37,143 bases of DNA, taken from assembly GCA_017482495.1 (NCBI GenBank), contig JAFUMU010000011.1, positions 1 through 37,143 of the forward strand, read 5' to 3'. A program made the position numbers and the translations under genes. Below the pieces are notes generated by a model. That model saw only the letters and a list, made by a program, of their open reading frames with translations. It was not told the DNA's origin and did no database searches. Positions 23,370-32,908 of the stretch are shown one piece after another; the first letter of the stretch is position 1; the number at the start of each line of letters is the position of its first letter. The DNA is from Clostridia bacterium. GTDB taxonomy: Bacteria > Bacillota > Clostridia > Oscillospirales > CAG-272.

Positions 23370-25913
23370 ATGGATAAGAATACTGTACTTTCTCTGCTTG
23401 CTGACATTAAGAAGGCAGAAAAGGAAGGGAGCGGAAAGCTTCCTCAGAACAGCTTTTATCTTGACTATGACAAGGTAGTATGCTGTAAGCGTGAGATCGG
23501 CGAAAGCAGATTCCCCTACGACGCAGACGGACTTGTGGTTTGGCTCAGATCCACCGGATTTATCGACGCACTTGAGAGCACATTCAATATTTTCAAAACA
23601 GCCAACTTCGGTGAGGAATCCGCAGTTTCATTCTACGGCGGTATCAAAAACGGAGAGGACGATTTTACCCCCATTTCCATCACAGGTGCATCAAGACAGG
23701 CTGTTGAAAACGGCGTTTCCAGATACATAGTATATTCTCTCAAGAGCGCATACTGCATCGTTGAATACGAGGGTATGGTGTTTGCGCTCCGTCTCCATCT
23801 CGACCGTGCAAAGCATATCCACTTCACTCTTATGGGCATTAATATGACAGAAGAGAAGAAGGAATTCTATCTTGCGGCATTTATGGAAGCAATGCTCCGC
23901 TATAACGAATTTGAAAAGTTCTGGGACAGACTAACCAAGTATGCAACAAGATACGATAACGGTACAACAGTTCTCGCAAGTAAGAACGGCGCCGAAAGAG
24001 ACTGCCTGGTTATCAATAAGAAGGTAACTATGGGAGAGGCAACAAAGATCTCCTCCACAACTGCAAGAGTTGACTTCCTTGGTGCAAAGGGACTTTCCGT
24101 TGCCAACTCCGAATCCCTCAGACGCGGATACTTCAAGAAGGAAGCCTCCAACACAGCAACCACAGACCTTCCCGTTAACGCTGACATCTATCATATGACA
24201 GCAGAAGCAGGCGAGGCAGTAAGAGTTGACTACGAGCTTGTTCTTTGCTATAAGGGCGAGGGAGTTGAGGATAATCTTGCTCTCGACATCGACCGTGACA
24301 AGATCGACCTTGAGATCGCTGACATCGAAAACGAGGAAAAGACAGCATTTGACAACCTTAAGGTACGCTTCAATAACTGGAATACAGACAAGCTTGATTC
24401 CGAAACCTTCAATAAATTCTTCCGCAGCGTTCAGAAGCAGACATCCATCTGTGCTCACGGTAAGAACTATGCAGGCTCTTATCTCGGTATCCGCGACGTT
24501 TTCCAGCAGCTTGAGGGCGCGCTTATTTGGCAGAGAGATATCAGCCGTGCAAAGATCCTCAATGCACTTAACTGCATTCTCGTAACAGGACGTCCTCCCA
24601 GAATGTTCTCTGTTCCCGACGATCCCACAGCTCCTGTTCCCGTTTCCCTTGAAAAGTATATCGACCAGGGCGTTTGGGTTATTTCAACTGTTTATACATA
24701 CCTTGCTTACACAGGTGACTACTCCATTCTTGACGAGGTCTGCGGATATATTGAGGCAGGCGAGGATGAGATCTGGACAAGCGCTAAGAGAAGCGAGGAA
24801 AAGGATACAGTTCTTGACCACCTTATCAGGATCATGGGCTATCTTATGTCCAAGATCGACCGTGAATACGGTACAAACTGCGTGAGAGTTCTCTTTGGAG
24901 ACTGGAACGACGCACTTGACGGACTTGGTGATCCCGAGGTTCCCGGTGATGAGGAATTCGGTTCAGGCGTAACAGTTATGGCAACTCTTCAGTTCTATCA
25001 GAACTGCCGCGAAATGATCGAGATCCTTACAAAGATCGGTAAGCATACAGAGCTTTGCGAGGTTTATGCTGAGGCGGCTCGCGGAATTGAAAAGGGTCTT
25101 GAGGAGCACGCTATCGTTACAAACGAAAATGGCGAGAGAAAGATCATCCACGGATGGGGCGATAAGATTGGCTACAAGGTTGGCTCCTGGTGTGACCCCG
25201 ACGGCGCGGCAAGATATTCTCTTACCTCAAACTCCTTCTGGGCGATAACAAAGTTCCTGCGCCGTGATCCTTCCCTTAAGGCTTCTATTATGAGCTGCAT
25301 GGACGCAGTATCTTCCAAATACGGTCTTAAGACCTTTGACGTTGCATTCCCTGCAGACTGCAAGGGCGTTGGACGTATTGCAAACATCGTTCCCGGCACA
25401 TATGAAAATTCCTGCGCATACGCTCACGGAAGCCTCTTCGGAACAATGGCTCTCTTTGAAATGGGCGAAGGCGAAAGAGCTTGGGAGGAAATAGCAAAAA
25501 CTGCTGTTATCACTCACGGCAACTGCACAATGTCCTCCTTCGTAATGCCCAACTCCTACTGCGAAAACGCAGACTACGGTATGGACGGCGAGTCTATGGG
25601 CGACTGGCATACAGGAAGCGGCGCAGTTCTCGTTAAGGAAACTATCCGCTACGGCTTCGGTATCCATCCCGACCTGGACGGTCTGAGAATTCAGACTCCC
25701 GCATACTTCCCTGCAAAGAGCGGCGAGATAACAGTTAACGTTAAAAATTCCAAGGTTACTCTCTCATATGAGAACAAGGGACAGGGCAAGCGTACCGTTG
25801 AGATAAACGGTGCTGAATATACTGAGAGCTTCGATGAGCTTATGAATATTCCAGCGTTCTACCTTCCCGAAAGCGGTATGAGCGAAAACGTTGTAATCAA
25901 GATCTGCGACTGA
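23370..25913 (+). CDS. GH94-like glycoside phosphorylase
   Basis: The 847-residue protein has no signal peptide and should act in the cytoplasm. The (alpha/alpha)6 barrel half carries family GH94 blocks: QLEGALIWQRDISRAKILNA, GRPPRMFSVPDDP, and GDWNDALDGLG with the proton-donating Asp. The C-terminal part includes HGNCTMSSFVMPNSYCENAD and FGIHPDLDGLRIQTPAYFP. Such enzymes split beta-glucosides with phosphate, saving ATP. The N-terminal 300 residues are unlike the cellobiose phosphorylases I know, so the substrate is open and GH149/GH161 should also be considered. The start at 23370 has GGAGG 5 bases upstream, better than the ATG at 23358. Codons are strongly biased to favoured C/G-ending ones, suggesting high expression. 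Confidence 0.82.
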   Translation: MDKNTVLSLLADIKKAEKEGSGKLPQNSFYLDYDKVVCCKREIGESRFPYDADGLVVWLRSTGFIDALESTFNIFKTANFGEESAVSFYGGIKNGEDDFTPISITGASRQAVENGVSRYIVYSLKSAYCIVEYEGMVFALRLHLDRAKHIHFTLMGINMTEEKKEFYLAAFMEAMLRYNEFEKFWDRLTKYATRYDNGTTVLASKNGAERDCLVINKKVTMGEATKISSTTARVDFLGAKGLSVANSESLRRGYFKKEASNTATTDLPVNADIYHMTAEAGEAVRVDYELVLCYKGEGVEDNLALDIDRDKIDLEIADIENEEKTAFDNLKVRFNNWNTDKLDSETFNKFFRSVQKQTSICAHGKNYAGSYLGIRDVFQQLEGALIWQRDISRAKILNALNCILVTGRPPRMFSVPDDPTAPVPVSLEKYIDQGVWVISTVYTYLAYTGDYSILDEVCGYIEAGEDEIWTSAKRSEEKDTVLDHLIRIMGYLMSKIDREYGTNCVRVLFGDWNDALDGLGDPEVPGDEEFGSGVTVMATLQFYQNCREMIEILTKIGKHTELCEVYAEAARGIEKGLEEHAIVTNENGERKIIHGWGDKIGYKVGSWCDPDGAARYSLTSNSFWAITKFLRRDPSLKASIMSCMDAVSSKYGLKTFDVAFPADCKGVGRIANIVPGTYENSCAYAHGSLFGTMALFEMGEGERAWEEIAKTAVITHGNCTMSSFVMPNSYCENADYGMDGESMGDWHTGSGAVLVKETIRYGFGIHPDLDGLRIQTPAYFPAKSGEITVNVKNSKVTLSYENKGQGKRTVEINGAEYTESFDELMNIPAFYLPESGMSENVVIKICD

Positions 25914-25927
25914 CAATACTGTATAAC

Positions 25928-25966
25928 AAAAATCTTGCATATGCCACAGCATATGCAAGATTTTTT
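25928..25966. terminator. Bidirectional terminator
   Basis: A perfect 17-bp stem (AAAAATCTTGCATATGC and its inverse, loop CACA) followed by T runs on both strands lies between the convergent phosphorylase and ComEC-like genes. Confidence 0.92.
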
Positions 25967-25972
25967 GTATTA

Positions 25973-28141
25973 TTATTTTGTTAAATTTATCTTCTCTCCA
26001 ATCTCAGCCGATGGTTTGTATGGGATAAATTCCTTGGCTTTTTGGGATATTATAAGGTTGTCACAATATATATTATCAACAGGGCACTTGTATTTTGGGC
26101 CATATCCACCAAGCCACATCCATTTACAGGTATCTTCATCAAATTCGATTTCATTTACGGCGGAGCCCGCATAAAACAGGTCGTCCTCTTTTGTTTCTAT
26201 TTTGAAGCGAACGATCGGTACTACGGAACGGGATATATATTTATCCTCGTATGTAACCAACTTATATGTTCCGAAGTCAAATATATCTCCGCCATTATAA
26301 TAAGATACATTCATATCAAGGCTTTCTCCTATAAGATGAGCCTCCTCCGTATCCGGCATAAGCACAGTTTTTATTTTTACATATCCTTGTATATGGTCAA
26401 GAGAGCGCTTGTGAGATGCGTGAGGGTCAGCGATGATAAGTACATCTGCTGTATGGATATTGAGCTGTGATGCCGTGCTTGCAAGGGAGTAGGAAAAGTT
26501 TTTCGAGCCTCTTGAAATATCCACAAGTACTCTTCCGTCTCTGTGGCGTACTGCGAAGCCCTCACCTCCCGTAGATTCTGTGGTACACACTGTTACCTTA
26601 TTGAGATTGATATTTACCGTAACTGCGGTCACCGTCAAAAACAGTGCAAGGAGTATAGCAGATACTACGGCACATATGCGTCTTGCTTTCTTTGTGTCCA
26701 CTACAGCTACTATGCCCACTGACAGTACAAACAGTATCATTGATATTTCTATAAATATACTGTCCTCGGAAACGGTCCATGCGTTATCGAAGCCCATGGC
26801 TACTGCGCTGTCGTACATGATACTGCATATGAGCTTACACACTGCGGAGACGATACCGTTGACGATGGGAAGCTTATAAAGTAACAGTACAAAAGGTGTG
26901 AGCCACAGTATGGCTGTTACAGCAAATGAATAGGGTATGGTCATGATAAATGACGCAGGTGAAAAAGAGCCAAAGTAGTGAGAGACGAGAGGCATAGTAA
27001 AGAACATTGCAAAAAATCCTATACACAGTGGAAATAAGAAACGTTTACAATTTCGTATCCTTATTCCGTCGGGATGATAAACGTCTTCACGTGTCAACTT
27101 CACGGCCGCGGCGATACCAAGCATTGCCGCAACTGAAAGCTGCAGACCTATATCATAGATGGCATAATGGTCAAAAACGCATATGAGCATTACTGTTATG
27201 CCAAGATTTGTGGGCATATCCGTATCTCTTCCCAATAAGGAGATCAAATTCAGGCACAGAAGCATTATTCCGGCTCTCAGTATTGATGCGGAGAAGCCTG
27301 TTAGTATAATATACATTGTGATCGGAAAGCATATTGCGGCAAATGATGCTTTTCTTCCCAGTCTTGAGGTGAAAAGTCCCAACATGGTACACACAACTGT
27401 AAGATGCATACCTGAGAGGGCGGTAAGATGAGATATTCCCATATTTTTCATTGCGCTGTCAAATTCAGCTGACAAATATTTATCATTTCCCAGGAAAACA
27501 GCAGACGCGATGCCACCGCTTTTCTCTCCCATAAACAGTACAAGCCTTGCGCTGAGGCGTTCATTTAAATCAAGGAGTTTATCCACAAATGTTTTTTCTG
27601 TTTTTTCATATTTTATATTATCAGCTTGCGCTTGCAGATATATGCCGTTTGAGGCATAGTAAGATCCTGTGTCAAATGAATCTGTTGTTCCTATTGGATA
27701 AAGGTATGCCTCGCCCGAGAACACATCTCCTCTTTCAAGAACAAGGGTGCTTGTAAGTACTATTTTGACGTCAGCTTCCTTGCCATCGATTTCTGTCAGT
27801 CGCGCAATATAGGAGCCTTCGTATGAGGTTAACCATTTGACCTCCGTTATACGTCCTTTTATTTCTCTGTCTCCTTCATATTGCAGATCCTTTGCAGCAT
27901 GAGCATCTATAAACACGGATGTAAAGCAAAATGCTACTGATATTGCCATTACAGCGATACTTATGCTTCTGAGCCAAAAGCCTGTTTTATTTTTGATATG
28001 TATTACAAGCAGCACCACGGATATGAGCATAAGTATGATGCCGGCTATGAGCTTTTCAGTGCTTCCTCTGTAAAGGAACGCCGATACAAAATAAAAAAGG
28101 AGGCAAAGTAAGCAAAGCGGCCTCAGATGTACTGCTTTCAT
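25973..28141 (-). CDS. comEC: ComEC/Rec2-family membrane protein
   Basis: The 722-residue protein has the ComEC plan: two or three N-terminal membrane helices, an OB-like soluble domain (about 85-180), then the competence core with MGISHLTALSGMHLTVVCTM and GFSASILRAGIMLLCLNLIS and many membrane helices. It ends in a beta-lactamase-like domain. ComEC forms the channel for single-stranded DNA entry in transformation. Here the metal motif that usually reads HxHxDH is DPHASH (572-577), so nuclease activity of the C-terminal domain may be lost. GGAGG precedes the start by 7 bases. It follows the fucosidase by 20 bases on the same strand, an unusual partner. No other competence genes are in the window. 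Confidence 0.9.
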   Translation of the reverse strand: MKAVHLRPLCLLCLLFYFVSAFLYRGSTEKLIAGIILMLISVVLLVIHIKNKTGFWLRSISIAVMAISVAFCFTSVFIDAHAAKDLQYEGDREIKGRITEVKWLTSYEGSYIARLTEIDGKEADVKIVLTSTLVLERGDVFSGEAYLYPIGTTDSFDTGSYYASNGIYLQAQADNIKYEKTEKTFVDKLLDLNERLSARLVLFMGEKSGGIASAVFLGNDKYLSAEFDSAMKNMGISHLTALSGMHLTVVCTMLGLFTSRLGRKASFAAICFPITMYIILTGFSASILRAGIMLLCLNLISLLGRDTDMPTNLGITVMLICVFDHYAIYDIGLQLSVAAMLGIAAAVKLTREDVYHPDGIRIRNCKRFLFPLCIGFFAMFFTMPLVSHYFGSFSPASFIMTIPYSFAVTAILWLTPFVLLLYKLPIVNGIVSAVCKLICSIMYDSAVAMGFDNAWTVSEDSIFIEISMILFVLSVGIVAVVDTKKARRICAVVSAILLALFLTVTAVTVNINLNKVTVCTTESTGGEGFAVRHRDGRVLVDISRGSKNFSYSLASTASQLNIHTADVLIIADPHASHKRSLDHIQGYVKIKTVLMPDTEEAHLIGESLDMNVSYYNGGDIFDFGTYKLVTYEDKYISRSVVPIVRFKIETKEDDLFYAGSAVNEIEFDEDTCKWMWLGGYGPKYKCPVDNIYCDNLIISQKAKEFIPYKPSAEIGEKINLTK

Positions 28142-28161
28142 AATTTTGCCTCCGGATGTTA

Positions 28162-29382
28162 TTAATAGAGTGTAATGTTTCTGAATTTAAAGTCTTTTCT
28201 CTTACCTGTTATCTTAATAACGATACATCTCGTGGGAAGGTTGTACATAGGAACGATAGCCTTGTGACCGATCTTGTAGCCGCGGAATACTGTTTTGAAT
28301 TCGCCAAACTGTGTGGGGGCGATCTCGATATCGTATTCTGTTACAGCGGAGCCCTCTGTGATGTCCTCCTCAATAACCAGCCAGTGAACGGGAGTATCGC
28401 GGGGAACGTCAACTACCATCTTGTCGTCCTCACGGCGGAACTGATCGAATGTACAAACGGGATTGCTGAATTCCTTCTTTATCTTTTCGCCAAGCTCTGT
28501 AAATCTCTTAACGTCCTCGTCCATAAGAAGACCTCTTCTGTCTGGACCGATATTGAGAAGAAGATTTGCTCCGTGACCGACGGAGTAAAGGTACATTCCC
28601 CAAAGCTCGTCGAGGCTCTTAAGAGTGTCCTTGTCGCCCTCTCCGTAGAACCAGTTGCGGCGGATCTTGCAGTCACACTCTGCAGGCATAAGGATCTCCT
28701 CATCAAGAGTGTCCTTTCTGTCTGTCTGAACAGAGAAGTCGAGACTGTCTGTCTCAGGGCCGTCTGTAAGTCCAGCAATACCGTCCTCGTTACCTACCCA
28801 GCGTGTGTCAGGATCCCACATATTGAATATGAGTATCTCGGGCTGCATGCTGCGGATAGCTCCGATGATTCTCTGCTGATCGTATTCGTGCTCCTCGCTG
28901 CCGCATCCGTCAAACCACAGGTAGTCTATCTTGCCGTAGTTTGTAAGAAGCTCGCTGATCTGGTTGATGAAATATGTATCGTAGTCGGTGGAGTTCTGGT
29001 CGGAAGAGCCGAACTGTGCAGGTGAATAATAGAGACCCACCTTAAGTCCGTACTTACGGCAGGCATCAGTAAATTCACGAACAACGTCACCCTTACCGTC
29101 CTTCCAGGGAGTGTTTGCAACGCTGTAGTCTGTGTATGCGGAGGGCCAGTTTGCAAAGCCGTCGTGATGCTTACAAACAAGGATAGCATATTTAGCGCCC
29201 GCATTTGCAATAGTACTTATCCACTGATCGCAATCAAGCTCTGTGGGATTGAATGCGGAAGCGTCCATAGGCTTCATATCCCAGTCGATATGACCCTCGT
29301 AGTATGTGCGGATACCGAAGTGGAAAAATACACCCAGCTCCCAATCAAGAAACTCTAACTTTCTCTGAAATCTTGCGTCCAT
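28162..29382 (-). CDS. Alpha-L-fucosidase (GH29)
   Basis: The 406-residue protein is a GH29 fucosidase: ELGVFFHFGIRTYYEGH, the HHDGF motif (72-76), GLYYSPAQFG, and the nucleophile Asp158 in YLWFDGCGSE. A short beta-sandwich-like tail follows after about 330. There is no signal peptide, so it works on fucosylated oligosaccharides taken into the cell. The length is at the short end of the family, fitting a two-domain enzyme. GAGGT precedes the start. It has a good promoter and probably carries the ComEC-like gene on its transcript. Codon choice is biased like that of the phosphorylase, suggesting high expression. Confidence 0.93.
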   Translation of the reverse strand: MDARFQRKLEFLDWELGVFFHFGIRTYYEGHIDWDMKPMDASAFNPTELDCDQWISTIANAGAKYAILVCKHHDGFANWPSAYTDYSVANTPWKDGKGDVVREFTDACRKYGLKVGLYYSPAQFGSSDQNSTDYDTYFINQISELLTNYGKIDYLWFDGCGSEEHEYDQQRIIGAIRSMQPEILIFNMWDPDTRWVGNEDGIAGLTDGPETDSLDFSVQTDRKDTLDEEILMPAECDCKIRRNWFYGEGDKDTLKSLDELWGMYLYSVGHGANLLLNIGPDRRGLLMDEDVKRFTELGEKIKKEFSNPVCTFDQFRREDDKMVVDVPRDTPVHWLVIEEDITEGSAVTEYDIEIAPTQFGEFKTVFRGYKIGHKAIVPMYNLPTRCIVIKITGKRKDFKFRNITLY

Positions 29383-29414
29383 AATTAATACCTCGCAATA
29401 TTTTACTTAAATTC

Positions 29415-29443
29415 ATTATAACAGCAAATCGTCCCTATTACAA
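29415..29443 (-). promoter_or_regulatory. Promoter of the fucosidase-comEC unit
   Basis: On the minus strand TTGTAA (29438-29443), 17 bases, TATAAT (29415-29420), 32 bases before the ATG. Confidence 0.75.
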
Positions 29444-29464
29444 CAGTATCTTTAAATTTCCCGT

Positions 29465-29494
29465 CAAAAAAGGGACTGAAATGATCAGTCCCTT
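29465..29494 (-). terminator. Terminator after rny
   Basis: On the minus strand AAGGGACTGA pairs with TCAGTCCCTT (loop of 5) and runs into six T. It lies 60 bases past the rny stop. Confidence 0.85.
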
Positions 29495-29554
29495 GTGATT
29501 CCGTGTTAGCTCTATATAAATATATATAAACGCTTATTTTGCGGAAAATGCAAA

Positions 29555-31114
29555 TTACTTTGCGTAGTCGACGCTTCGGCTCTCTCTGATGATATTTACC
29601 TTGATCTGTCCGGGATACTCAAGCTCCTCTTCGATCTTCTTTACGATATCACGTGCAATAAGAGGCATCTTATCGTCTGTGATGATCTCTGGCTTGACCA
29701 TGATTCTTACCTCACGGCCTGCCTGGATAGCAAATGACTTCTCAACGCCGTCGAAGCTCTTGGCGATCTCCTCCAGCTTTGTAAGTCTCTTGATATAGTT
29801 TTCAAGATTTTCACGTCTTGCGCCGGGTCTCGCTGCGGAGATTGCGTCCGCTGCCTGAACTATCATTGCGATAATTGTCTGAGGCTCAACATCACCGTGA
29901 TGTGCTTCAATGGCATGGATGACTTCCTTGCCTTCCTTATACTTTCTTGCTGTATCAACACCAAGCTGTACGTGGCTTCCTTCAAGCTCTGCTGTAAGAG
30001 CTTTACCGATATCGTGGAGCAGACCTGCGCGCTTTGCAAGTGTGCTGTCAACGCCAAGCTCGTCCGCGATGATACCTGAGAGAAGGGATACTTCGATTGA
30101 ATGACGGAGTACGTTCTGACCGTAGCTGGTTCTGTACTTCAAACGGCCAAGCAGCTTAACAAGCTCGTTATTAAGTCCGTGGATACCTGTTTCAAATGTA
30201 GCGGCGTCTCCTGCCTTCTTGATTGAAACCTCAACCTCGTGGCGAGCCTTTTCAACCATTTCTTCAATTCTTGTGGGATGGATTCTTCCGTCGGAAATGA
30301 GCTTTTCAAGAGCAAGTCTTGCAACCTCTCGGCGGATGGGGTCAAAGCTACTGATGGTAATGGCTTCAGGTGTGTCATCGATAATAAGATCAACACCTGT
30401 AAGTGTTTCGATGGTTCGGATATTTCTACCCTCACGTCCGATGATCCTACCCTTCATATCCTCGCTGGGGAGAGATATTGTGGATACTGTGATCTCTGCA
30501 ACATGGTCTGCTGCGCAACGCTGGATAGCAAGTGAGATTATGTTTCTTGCCTTTTCGTCTGCTTCATCCTTGAATTCCTCTTCAAGCTCGACCATTCTTC
30601 TTGACTGCTCATGGCGAACCTCTTCTACCATGTCATCAATAAGCTTCTGTCTTGCCTGCTCTGCTGTCATTCCGGATATACGCTGCAGTGCCATTCTTGC
30701 TTCTTCCTTAAGATTAAGAAGCTGTTCTCTGATCTCTTCGTTTTCCTGGAGCTTCTTATGAAGAGCTTCGTCTTTCTTTTCGAGAGCTTCGGTTTTTCTA
30801 TCGAGAGTTTCTTCCTTAGACTGAACCCTGCGCTCCTGTCTCGACAGCTCACTGCGACGTTCCTTGATCTCCTGCTCGAACTCGTTTTTGCTTCTTAACA
30901 TCTCTTCACGAGCTTCGATGAGAGCTTCCTTCTTTGCCGCTACCGCATCAGCTTTCGCCTGGTTCAGACCGTCTGCAATAATCTTTTTAGCTTGGAGCTC
31001 TGCGCCTCCTATTGCTGCTTCGGCTACCTTCTTACGGTAAGTTATACCGATAGGCAGACCGACTGCAATACCAACGATGAGCGCTATTACTCCCGTTATT
31101 ACATATGGTAACAT
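29555..31114 (-). CDS. rny: Ribonuclease Y
   Basis: The 519-residue endoribonuclease starts mRNA decay in many Firmicutes and sits on the membrane. Visible parts in order: an N-terminal membrane helix ([16 protein letters not shown]), a long charged coiled coil (about 30-200), a KH domain with [15 protein letters not shown], and an HD domain with [11 protein letters not shown] and [10 protein letters not shown]. Length equals the family norm. AAAGGAGG lies 6 bases before the ATG. It is a single-gene unit with its own promoter, a leader of about 140 bases and a terminator. The usual neighbours recA or ymdB are not adjacent here. Confidence 0.98.
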   Translation of the reverse strand: MLPYVITGVIALIVGIAVGLPIGITYRKKVAEAAIGGAELQAKKIIADGLNQAKADAVAAKKEALIEAREEMLRSKNEFEQEIKERRSELSRQERRVQSKEETLDRKTEALEKKDEALHKKLQENEEIREQLLNLKEEARMALQRISGMTAEQARQKLIDDMVEEVRHEQSRRMVELEEEFKDEADEKARNIISLAIQRCAADHVAEITVSTISLPSEDMKGRIIGREGRNIRTIETLTGVDLIIDDTPEAITISSFDPIRREVARLALEKLISDGRIHPTRIEEMVEKARHEVEVSIKKAGDAATFETGIHGLNNELVKLLGRLKYRTSYGQNVLRHSIEVSLLSGIIADELGVDSTLAKRAGLLHDIGKALTAELEGSHVQLGVDTARKYKEGKEVIHAIEAHHGDVEPQTIIAMIVQAADAISAARPGARRENLENYIKRLTKLEEIAKSFDGVEKSFAIQAGREVRIMVKPEIITDDKMPLIARDIVKKIEEELEYPGQIKVNIIRESRSVDYAK

Positions 31115-31240
31115 GCAATACCTCCTTTTTCAAAATGTTTAAAATCATATAAGCATTCTCCGGAGATACTGACCGACTTATATTATTAAATTTTCAATTC
31201 ACTTTAAATTCAATCTATATAAACCGACAGTTATGCCGGA

Positions 31241-31258
31241 GTATGAGTATACACATAC
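31241..31258. promoter_or_regulatory. Palindrome at the rny transcript start
   Basis: GTATGAGTATACACATAC is an 18-bp dyad with one mismatched pair. It overlaps the expected start of the rny transcript, 5 bases downstream of the -10 box. It could be a repressor site or a 5' stem that protects the mRNA. Confidence 0.45.
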
Positions 31259-31263
31259 GATTA

Positions 31264-31292
31264 TTTTATATCATTATTGAATTTATGTCAAT
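31264..31292 (-). promoter_or_regulatory. Promoter of rny
   Basis: On the minus strand TTGACA (31287-31292), 17 bases, TAAAAT (31264-31269). The leader to the ATG is about 140 bases and contains a CTCCGGAG palindrome (31158-31165) and several TCGG/CCGA segments that could pair. Confidence 0.8.
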
Positions 31293-31682
31293 AGAATTTA
31301 GAAAAACTGACCTAAATGAAACGATTTTTTTCCTTTTTCACTATAGAAAGCGACAACTTTCGTATATGATTTTTTCTCCCGTTATAGATTAAGATTTGTT
31401 GCCTTGAGAAGTGTAGTTCCATATTTTTAAAAACGCCTGCGGGAAATATCTGATTAATAAAAAGTTTTAAAACTTAATAAATTTTATTATGCAGAACAAT
31501 GTCGTATAAGCAATACTTTAGAGCTTTTATGCTGTCTGAATCTGCTGCAACACGTCGCATATCGTCGCTTATAAACGGGTATTGCGAGCAAATAATTTTT
31601 CGTGATTTTATGACATTTTTTTCTTAATGCAGAGATGTTCGGCAATTGTATAATTGTCAAAAATTTTCATCGAGGCAGTATA
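31293..31682. other. AT-rich gene-free stretch upstream of rny
   Basis: No gene is visible. It holds a perfect 14-bp palindrome AAGTTTTAAAACTT (31462-31475) followed by a TAATAAA/TTTATTA hairpin, and a TATAAT (31649-31654) with no good -35 box that may serve the small ORF at 31683. The stretch is richer in A/T than its surroundings. Confidence 0.5.
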
Positions 31683-31994
31683 ATGACTTTTTACAAGAAA
31701 CAAAAAAGAGAGCCTGACACCAAGAGGCTCTCCATTAAGCGGATGAACGGGGATATTATTCTTCTTTACAGGCTCACGGAGGAAAAGACGGATTTTGACG
31801 ATCCGCGTTTTTCCACGGTCTATTCGCTTTCCGTTACCAAAATAGACTGCGGCGGACGGCGCCGCGAGGTAGGGCGCGCATATGATATCTCAAGAAATGA
31901 AAAGGAGGCTCACCGTATTTTCCGTCTTATTTCGAGGGGGAGAGTTACTCCTATGTGTCTGGGTGAGATACTTGAGGAGATCATATCGGTTTAG
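31683..31994 (+). CDS. Small conserved-looking protein, unknown function (possibly DUF6514)
   Basis: The 103-residue soluble protein has a basic start (TFYKKQKREPDTKRLSIKRM), a beta-rich middle (YSLSVTKIDCGGRREV region) and a helical end (PMCLGEILEEIISV). It may belong to a small family of Clostridia (DUF6514), but I am not certain. The start at 31683 has GAGG upstream; the longer frame from 31635 lacks a ribosome site. Its TAG and the TAA of the convergent glycosylase gene overlap on opposite strands within four bases, an unusually tight convergent arrangement without a terminator. Confidence 0.7.
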   Translation: MTFYKKQKREPDTKRLSIKRMNGDIILLYRLTEEKTDFDDPRFSTVYSLSVTKIDCGGRRREVGRAYDISRNEKEAHRIFRLISRGRVTPMCLGEILEEIISV

Positions 31995-32848
31995 TCCCCT
32001 ACATATCTTTCATAGTAAAACAGATACTGCTGGGCGATTCCTGCCGAGCTACCAAAAAGAGAGTGGTCAAGACCGCTCTTAAATCTTTTTTCGATGACCT
32101 TTTTTATCCACACGTCAACCGGAAAAGCATCAGTGCGTCCAAATCCGAAGAGAAGGGTACAGGCGGCAACCTTGGGACCGACTCCCGAAATACTCATAAG
32201 CATTTCAGCAGCTTCGTCATAGCTTTCCTTTGAAGCCACCTCTTTAAGATCCAATTCTCCCGTTGCGACCTTTTTTGCCGCATCGAATATATATTTCGCG
32301 CGAAATCCTGTTCTCAGGGCAAATATTTCATCTTCCCCTGCCGCAAAAAGTGCTTGTGCCGTGGGGAAGGAATATGCTCCGCCAATGTCATCTCCGTATT
32401 TCTCGCTCATTGCTCTGATTATCTTTTTTATACGGGGAATATTGTTATTCTGAGAGATGATAAATGAGCAAAGCGCTTCCCATGAGTCCTGACGGAGAAT
32501 TCTTATGCCCTTGCCCGTATCAACTGCAAGAGTCATATGGGCGCGGTCGCCCTCGGGAAGACAGGAAATGATATTTTCATTTATTTTGTCATAGTCCGTA
32601 TCAAGGCAGAGATAACTCTTCCACAGACTATGATATTCTTCCTCTGTGCACCTTATATAAAGTGCCCCGTCCTTCTCGGCGAAGCTGACTGCCTTACCCA
32701 ATGCCACACCGTCAACTCTATGTTCGTATCTATCATCGGGTACGCTGTCAAAACGGAAGCACTGACCGCAATCAAAGGTTTTGAAAACGGAAAAGTCACC
32801 TATTCCGCAAACCTTTATCCAACCGTTGCCTTGAGTTATTATTTCCAT
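31991..32848 (-). CDS. ogg: 8-oxoguanine DNA glycosylase/AP lyase (OGG1-type HhH-GPD)
   Basis: The 285-residue repair enzyme removes oxidised guanine. It has an N-terminal TBP-like domain (FDCGQCFRFDSVPDD, as in OGG1), the SQNNNIPRI segment, and the HhH-GPD motif GVGPKVAACTLLFGFGRTDA followed by FPVDVWIKKVI; the Lys and Asp expected for bifunctional OGG chemistry are present. No C-terminal Fe-S cluster is seen, which separates it from EndoIII/MutY. GGAGG lies 7 bases upstream of the ATG. It is divergent from the DUF6062-like gene and convergent with the small gene at 31683. Confidence 0.93.
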   Translation of the reverse strand: MEIITQGNGWIKVCGIGDFSVFKTFDCGQCFRFDSVPDDRYEHRVDGVALGKAVSFAEKDGALYIRCTEEEYHSLWKSYLCLDTDYDKINENIISCLPEGDRAHMTLAVDTGKGIRILRQDSWEALCSFIISQNNNIPRIKKIIRAMSEKYGDDIGGAYSFPTAQALFAAGEDEIFALRTGFRAKYIFDAAKKVATGELDLKEVASKESYDEAAEMLMSISGVGPKVAACTLLFGFGRTDAFPVDVWIKKVIEKRFKSGLDHSLFGSSAGIAQQYLFYYERYVGD

Positions 32849-32849
32849 A

Positions 32850-32878
32850 TTGCGCCTCCATATTTATTGTTGTATAAT
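32850..32878 (+). promoter_or_regulatory. Probable promoter of the DUF6062-like gene
   Basis: TTGCGC (32850-32855), 17 bases, TATAAT (32873-32878). A second TATAAT lies at 32884-32889. The -35 box is poor and overlaps the start of the divergent glycosylase mRNA. Confidence 0.45.
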
Positions 32879-32908
32879 GTGTATATAATGTAAATTTGTG
32901 AGGTATTT

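Noticed and set aside
28156..29025. 289-codon plus-strand frame opposite the fucosidase
   Set aside because: Antisense to a clear GH29 gene; its length results from the biased codons of that gene.
30219..30761. 180-codon plus-strand frame opposite rny
   Set aside because: Ser-rich antisense shadow of the conserved RNase Y gene.
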